Shown here piece after piece: positions 59,098 to 64,000 of a DNA stretch of 64,000 nt. The DNA lies in contig NZ_BQXQ01000023.1 in assembly GCF_030159055.1 (NCBI RefSeq), forward strand, positions 19,538 to 83,537. The letters run 5' to 3'. Source of the stretch: Acidovorax sp. SUPP3334 (lineage in GTDB: Bacteria; Pseudomonadota; Gammaproteobacteria; Burkholderiales; Burkholderiaceae_C). Position 1 is the stretch's first letter. Each line of letters begins with the position of its first letter. Below the pieces are notes generated by a model that was not told where the DNA came from, searched no databases, and saw only the letters and a program-made list of their open reading frames with translations. The position numbers and the translations under genes are program-made.

Positions 59098-59163
59098 AGT
59101 CGGCCATGAGGGTGCTCAGGCACTGCGCCGGATCGTCCGCTTGCGACAGCACGAACTCGTCGA
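59098..59163 (-). pseudogene. Hitchhiking fragment of the DUF445 gene 3' end
   Basis: On the minus strand this encodes EFVLSQADDPAQCLSTLMAD followed by a stop. This matches the true C terminus of the DUF445 protein downstream (FVLSHADDLAQGLRTLVAD). It lies between paralogs B and C and is a by-product of the tandem duplication. Confidence 0.85.
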
Positions 59164-59279
59164 GCCGCCGGACTGCACGGCCGGTTGATACGCCGGTTTT
59201 TTCACCCGCAATCACCGGCTCTACGTAACTAAAGTACAGAGTCAATCCAGGGCTGGCAGGCATCCATAGCGTGCCGCCC

Positions 59280-59699
59280 ATGCACGATCCCAAGCAACTT
59301 TTTGCAGAGAAATTACGCCAAGCCATGGTGGCGGCGGGCTATGCACCCAAGCCCTCGGTTTTGGAACGGGAGTTCAACACCCGCCACTGGGGCAAGCCCA
59401 TGACCTTGCACGGTGTGCGCCGCTGGCTGCTCGGAGAAACCATGCCCGATGCGCGCAAGCTCATCACACTCGCCGAATGGCTGCGCATGCCGGTGCAGGA
59501 GCTGGCCTTCGGCAAGCCGGACAGCACGCCCCAGGCGCGTGAAGAGGCCGCGCGCTGGCATGTGGGCCTCGGGTACGAGGACCGCGAACTGTTCGAAACC
59601 TATCTGCGCCTGCCGGTGCCGCAGCGCCGCCTGGCGCGCGAGGTGATCCTGGCCATCGCCAAGGCGCAGGCCGTGGACCAGACGCCGCGCAAGCGCTGA
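59280..59699 (+). CDS. HTH-like small protein, paralog C
   Basis: 139 residues, the youngest-looking pair partner of paralog B. Coding differences are concentrated near residues 78-86 (GKPDSTPQA versus GTPETTSKA), just after the HTH-like half; the C-terminal AVDQTPRKR is identical. Starts MHDPKQLF at 59280. It is convergent with the intact DUF445 gene 57 bp away, the same arrangement fossilised after paralog B. Function unknown, probably a small DNA-binding regulator. Confidence 0.75.
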   Translation: MHDPKQLFAEKLRQAMVAAGYAPKPSVLEREFNTRHWGKPMTLHGVRRWLLGETMPDARKLITLAEWLRMPVQELAFGKPDSTPQAREEAARWHVGLGYEDRELFETYLRLPVPQRRLAREVILAIAKAQAVDQTPRKR

Positions 59700-59756
59700 G
59701 CCGCCGCCGGGCGTTGCGGGCCTTGAGGGCCCTGCCGACCCGGGGCGCAGGGGGCG

Positions 59757-61064
59757 TCAGTCGGCGACCAGCGTGCGCAGCCCCTGCGCCAGATCGTCCG
59801 CGTGCGACAGCACGAACAGCAGCAGCCCGATGAAGCCGCCCACCACGGTGCCGTTGATGCGGATGTACTGCAGGTCGCTGCCGATGTGCAGCTCCACCAG
59901 GCGCGCCAGTTCCTTGGCGTCCCAGCGGTCCACGGTGTTGCGGATGTGCTCGGCCACGAACTGCGACAGGTCGGGCGCCCACTGCGCCGCCCACAGCTCC
60001 AGCCGCACGTTCAGCCGCAGCCGCAGCGCCGGGTCGCCCGCGAGCGACAGCCCCAGCCACTCGCCCATGGCGGCCACCTTGCGCGAAACCTCCGACTCCT
60101 CATCGGCCAGGTCGCGCTGCAGGCGTTCGCGCAGGCTGGTCCACAGCGTCTGCACGTAGCGCCCCAGCGTGGCGTCGTTTTGCAGGTAGTCGCGGATCGC
60201 CATGCCGCGCTCGGCCCACTCGGGGTCGGATTGCAGGCGCTCCACCAGCCGCTGCACCGCGCCGTCCAGCGTGCCGCGCAACTGGTGCGTGGGGTTGCCG
60301 GCCACCTCGGCCAGCAGGTTCTCGATGGCCTGCGCGATGGCGCCCGCGCCCTTGTCGCTCAACCAGTCGGTGGGCAGCACCTTCTCCTTGAGCGGGTGTT
60401 CGCGCTTGATCCACTGCACGATGGTTTCGGCGATGAAGGTGCGCGTCTGCGGCTCGCGCACCATGGCGGCCAGCCGGTTGAGCAGGTCGTCGAGCAGTGC
60501 CTGGTGGCGGCCGTTGTGGGTCAGCGCCTCCAGCGCCATGGCCATGGTGCGCGACAGGTCGATCTGCCCGATGAGCGTGCGCGCGGCGTCGTTCATGAAG
60601 CGCTGGATGCGCTCGTCCTCCACCGTGTCGAGCGCCGACAGCGCCAGGCGCGACATCTGCCGCGCCAGCAGTTGCGCGTTGCCCGGCGAGGTGAGCCACT
60701 GGCCCAGCAGGTGCGCCGGGTCGTGGCGGCGGATCATGGTGACGAGCGAGGGCGCGTCCAGGAACTCGTCGCGCACGAACGAGGCCAGGTTGCCGCCGAT
60801 GCGCACCTTGTTGCGCGCGATGATGTCCGTGTGCCGCTGCACGAACGGCAGCGGGATGCGCCGAAACAGCGCCGATACGGCGAACCAGTCGGCCAGCGCG
60901 CCCACCATGGCGGCTTCGGCCATGGCGCGCACGCATTCCACGGCCAGGCTGCGGGGCACCGCATACGTTGCGGCGAACACGGCGGCCACCGCCAGCAAGA
61001 GGCCGGTGGCCAGCCACTTGGCCCGGGTGAGCGCGCGGGCCTGGTCTTCGTGGGTGCTATCCAT
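59757..61064 (-). CDS. DUF445 family membrane protein
   Basis: 435 residues. An N-terminal membrane helix (WLATGLLLAVAAVFAATYAV) and the hallmark ALADWFAVSALFRRIPLPF followed by HTDIIARNKVRIGGNLASFV identify DUF445 (YjiN-like). A long helical middle and a C-terminal membrane helix (INGTVVGGFIGLLLFVLSHA) complete the protein. Function unknown; often described as membrane-associated. Start ATG 61064. Convergent with paralog C; a fragment of its 3' end is present upstream at 59098-59163. Confidence 0.9.
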   Translation of the reverse strand: MDSTHEDQARALTRAKWLATGLLLAVAAVFAATYAVPRSLAVECVRAMAEAAMVGALADWFAVSALFRRIPLPFVQRHTDIIARNKVRIGGNLASFVRDEFLDAPSLVTMIRRHDPAHLLGQWLTSPGNAQLLARQMSRLALSALDTVEDERIQRFMNDAARTLIGQIDLSRTMAMALEALTHNGRHQALLDDLLNRLAAMVREPQTRTFIAETIVQWIKREHPLKEKVLPTDWLSDKGAGAIAQAIENLLAEVAGNPTHQLRGTLDGAVQRLVERLQSDPEWAERGMAIRDYLQNDATLGRYVQTLWTSLRERLQRDLADEESEVSRKVAAMGEWLGLSLAGDPALRLRLNVRLELWAAQWAPDLSQFVAEHIRNTVDRWDAKELARLVELHIGSDLQYIRINGTVVGGFIGLLLFVLSHADDLAQGLRTLVAD

Positions 61065-61103
61065 CGCCCGAGGATAGCCCGAGACGCCTGTCGGACGGGG
61101 CCG

Positions 61104-62211
61104 CTAGCGTGGCGCCACGCGGTCCAGCGCCGCCTCCAGGTGCCCCACCGTGCGGTCCACGTTGTGCCATTTCTCCAGGCCGAACAGGCCGATGCGGAAG
61201 GTCTGGAAGTCCGGGCCCTCGCCGCATTGCAGCGGCACGCCGGCGGCGGTCTGCAGGCCGGCCTCGATGAACTCTCTTGCCGTTCTGGATGCCGGGGTCG
61301 GTCGTGTAGCTCACCACCACGCCGGGGGCCTGGTAGCCCTCGGCCGCCACGCTCGGAAAGCCCCGCGACTGCAGCAGCGCGCGCACCCGGGCGCCCAGTG
61401 CGATCTGCTCCGCGCGCACCTTCTCGAAGCCGTAGTCGCGCGTTTCCAGCATCACGTCGCGCAATTGCACCAGCGCATCGGTGGGCAGGGGCGTGTGGTA
61501 GGCGTGCTGGCCTTTTTCGTAGCCCTCGGCGATCTGCATCCACTTCTTGAGGTCGCACGCGAAGCTGCTGCTCGTGGTGCCGTCGATGGCCTGGCGCACC
61601 CGCTCGCTGAGCATCACCATGGCGCAGCACGGCGAGCCGCTCCAGCCCGTTTGCGGCGCCGAGATCAACACGTCCACGCCCGTGGCCTCCATGTCCACCC
61701 ACACGGCGCCGGAGGCCACGCAGTCGAGCACGAAGAGCGCCCCCACGGCATGCGCGGCCTCGCTCAGGGTGCGCAGGTAGTCGTCGGGCAGCAGGATGCC
61801 GCTGGCGGTTTCCACATGCGGCGCGAACACCACCTTCGGCGATTCGGTGCGGATGGCCGCGGCCACTTCGTGGGCCGGGCACGGCGCCCAGGGGGCCTGG
61901 CACACCACGGCGCCGCCACCCAGCCCGCCTGCGTCGAAGATCTGGCTCCAGCGGTAGCTGAACCAGCCGTTGCGCACGATGAGCACCTTCTCGCGGTTGG
62001 CGAACTGGCGCGCCACCGCCTCCATGCCGAAGGTGCCGCTGCCGGGCACGAGCACCGCCGTGCGGGCGTGGTAGAGGCTCTTGAGCGTGGCCAGAATGTC
62101 CTGCATCACGCCGGTGAAGCGCCGGGACATGTGGTTGAGCGCGCGGTCGGTATAGACCACAGAGAATTCGAGCAGTCCGTCGGGATCGATATCGGGCAGA
62201 AGGCCGGGCAT
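61104..62211 (-). pseudogene. Alanine-glyoxylate aminotransferase family protein, frameshifted
   Basis: Class V PLP aminotransferase-like gene starting MPGLLPDIDPDGLLEFSVVY. Motifs retained: VLVPGSGTFGMEAVARQFA (PLP phosphate region) and FVLDCVASGAVWVDMEATGVD (Asp contacting PLP). The family lysine position (expected PQKGWSG, from memory of relatives) reads PQTGWSG, so the Schiff-base Lys is replaced by Thr. At about 61272-61280 a 1-nt insertion (GGCAAGAGAG for GGCAAGGAG) shifts the frame. In the restored frame the normal C terminus (AGLQTAAGVPLQCGEGPDFQ) runs to a TAG at 61104. Both lesions argue for a dead gene. Confidence 0.85.
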
Positions 62212-62420
62212 GGGTTCTCCGTGTGGGATGCGCCAGTGCGCCGCACAGGCCGCGCGCGGCCGGCAAAGGGAACGAAAAAATCGAGCGGCCCAGCTTACAC
62301 GGGCACTTTCCGCAGCCCGGCCGCCCGGATCACCCGTGCGGTGGACGCAGCGCGCCCAACGCCGCTAGGATGCCGGACCAACCCTTTTCTCTGCCTTCAC
62401 CGCACCCACCAGGAGCCCCG

Positions 62421-63506
<1,086 letters not shown>

Positions 63507-63569
63507 GCCGCCGCGAAGAGCGAAAAGCCCGAAACCAAAAGCCCGAGGCCGAGGGGCCGGGCGGGCCAG

Positions 63570-63733
63570 GTCGCGCCCCGGCAGGCGCGTGGGTTGAAAC
63601 CAAGCGATGAACGGGGGCTCGATGCCTGCCAGCCCGTCACCCCATGGCGGGGTGTGGATTGAAACAAACAACGGCGACATTTCCGATTGGGATGTGTCGA
63701 AGGTCGCGCCCCGCATGCGGGGCGCGTGGGTTT
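63570..63733. CRISPR. Degenerate three-repeat CRISPR remnant, type I-C-like
   Basis: Three related repeats at 63570-63600, 63636-63665 and 63703-63733 separated by spacers of 35 and 37 nt. Repeats 1 and 2 end in (G/A)TTGAAAC, the hallmark of type I-C repeats. Repeat 3 diverges after GTGGGTTT, as a terminal degenerate repeat does. Each has an internal palindrome: CGCGCC/GGCGCG, CACCCC/GGGGTG and CGCGCCCCGC/GCGGGGCGCG. No cas gene is present in the window. Orientation by the GAAAC end is left to right. Confidence 0.78.
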
Positions 63734-63934
63734 CTCCCGAAGGGGCTGCCTGGTGGTCGCCGCCGCTCGCGCATTGGCGGATCGCGATACTGCCATTGCG
63801 ATGCCGGCGAAGCACAACCAGAACGCTATTATTTTTATAGCACTCCAACCAATGGATACTACGGCGGAGGGCGTTTTTGAGGGATTGCTAAAGAAGTCTT
63901 GCGTGCCTGCTGCAAAAGAGAGATGCTTCGGAAC
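63734..63934. other. Spacer between CRISPR remnant and transposase start
   Basis: About 200 bp with no supportable gene. Contains one copy of the 17-bp AT-core palindrome and presumably the left end of the following insertion sequence, whose inverted repeat cannot be fixed without the other end. Confidence 0.5.
63826..63842. repeat. AT-core palindrome GCTATTATTTTTATAGC, copy 3
   Basis: Identical to the copies at 2774-2790 and 39631-39647. Located about 90 bp to the right of the CRISPR remnant. Confidence 0.75.
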
Positions 63935-64000
63935 ATGACACTGCAATGCACACACTGCCAAAGCCAAGAGGTTCGCAAATTCGGCATCAGCCGCCATGGT
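63935..64000 (+). CDS. Transposase N terminus, zinc-ribbon type (IS1-like InsA), truncated by window
   Basis: 22 codons from ATG 63935 with C-x2-C (LQCTHCQSQEVRKFGISRHG). A CxxC ribbon followed by a basic turn is the usual start of IS1-family InsA and related transposases. The rest lies outside the window, so the family is tentative. Confidence 0.55.
   Translation, partial: MTLQCTHCQSQEVRKFGISRHG

Larger units (their letters stand above)
58571..59699. repeat. Tandem duplication of about 627 bp (paralogs B and C)
   Basis: Unit 1 is about 58571-59198 and unit 2 begins at about 59199. Promoter-proximal sequence (TTCACCCGCAATCAC, then AGTACAGAGTCAATCCAGGG) and the complete coding region are repeated with few differences. 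Unit 1 also carries a fragment of the DUF445 3' end, showing that the duplication spanned the convergent gene junction. Confidence 0.88.

Overview
The window looks like a chromosomal segment of a plant-associated betaproteobacterium of the family Comamonadaceae, most likely Acidovorax/Paracidovorax (avenae-citrulli group). The reasons are GC-rich codon use, the flagellar gene order, Burkholderiales-restricted families (DUF3567, DUF3108), a class II ribonucleotide reductase carrying an intein, and a PIP box of the HrpX/type III secretion regulon. This assignment is inference; no marker gene such as 16S rRNA is present.

Layout. 1-8470: flagellar block (fliG, fliF, fliE, fliT, fliS, fliD and two divergent flagellin genes) with two sigma-28 promoter candidates. 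8485-17919: a tightly coupled 11-gene co-directional cluster (acyl carrier protein, KAS III, two SDRs, three NeuD/hexapeptide acyltransferases, two Rieske oxygenases, two FkbM methyltransferases). Its distal part is clearly richer in A+T. It probably makes and decorates a flagellin glycan. 18020-18673: collapsed IS630-family element. 18678-31925: housekeeping and accessory genes (GumN-like, FAH-family hydrolase with divergent IclR regulator and palindromic operator, DUF3108, DUF3567, AlbA_2 protein, AbrB-type membrane protein, TIGR01777 epimerase, DUF4166, a two-component system with a sigma-54 activator). 31965-35549: nrdJ, interrupted exactly at its radical-site cysteine by a 374-residue LAGLIDADG intein ending Gly-Gln instead of His-Asn.

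35831-39576: nitroreductase; a perfect PIP box plus spaced -10 box driving a phospholipase D-like putative type III effector; and a ChaN-like lipoprotein. 39631-46435: orphan type VI secretion island (VgrG, DUF2169 adaptor, PAAR-like/PoNe DNase toxin, PoNi immunity protein, an unknown gene, and a decayed copy of the adaptor/PAAR junction between two AT-core palindromes). 46611-47923: decay zone (PfpI tail fused to a broken GGDEF-EAL gene).

48031-57975: purU, a LysR regulator, a chemotaxis/c-di-GMP cluster (PAS-CheW hybrid, GAF, degenerate receiver, GAF-EAL), a GlcD-like oxidase and a small lipoprotein/GYF_2 pair. 58117-59699: three paralogous small HTH-like genes, two of them a tandem duplication that carried along the 3' tail of the convergent DUF445 gene. 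59757-63506: DUF445, a broken aminotransferase that has also lost its PLP lysine, and threonine aldolase. 63570-64000: a three-repeat degenerate type I-C-like CRISPR remnant without cas genes, then the start of a zinc-ribbon transposase cut by the window end.

A 17-bp palindrome, GCTATTATTTTTATAGC, occurs identically three times (plus two variants) in intergenic gaps. The most interesting items are the acyl/Rieske/FkbM flagellin-modification cluster, the PIP-box PLD effector, the nonstandard nrdJ intein and the T6SS cassette with its fossil predecessor. No tRNA or rRNA gene was seen.
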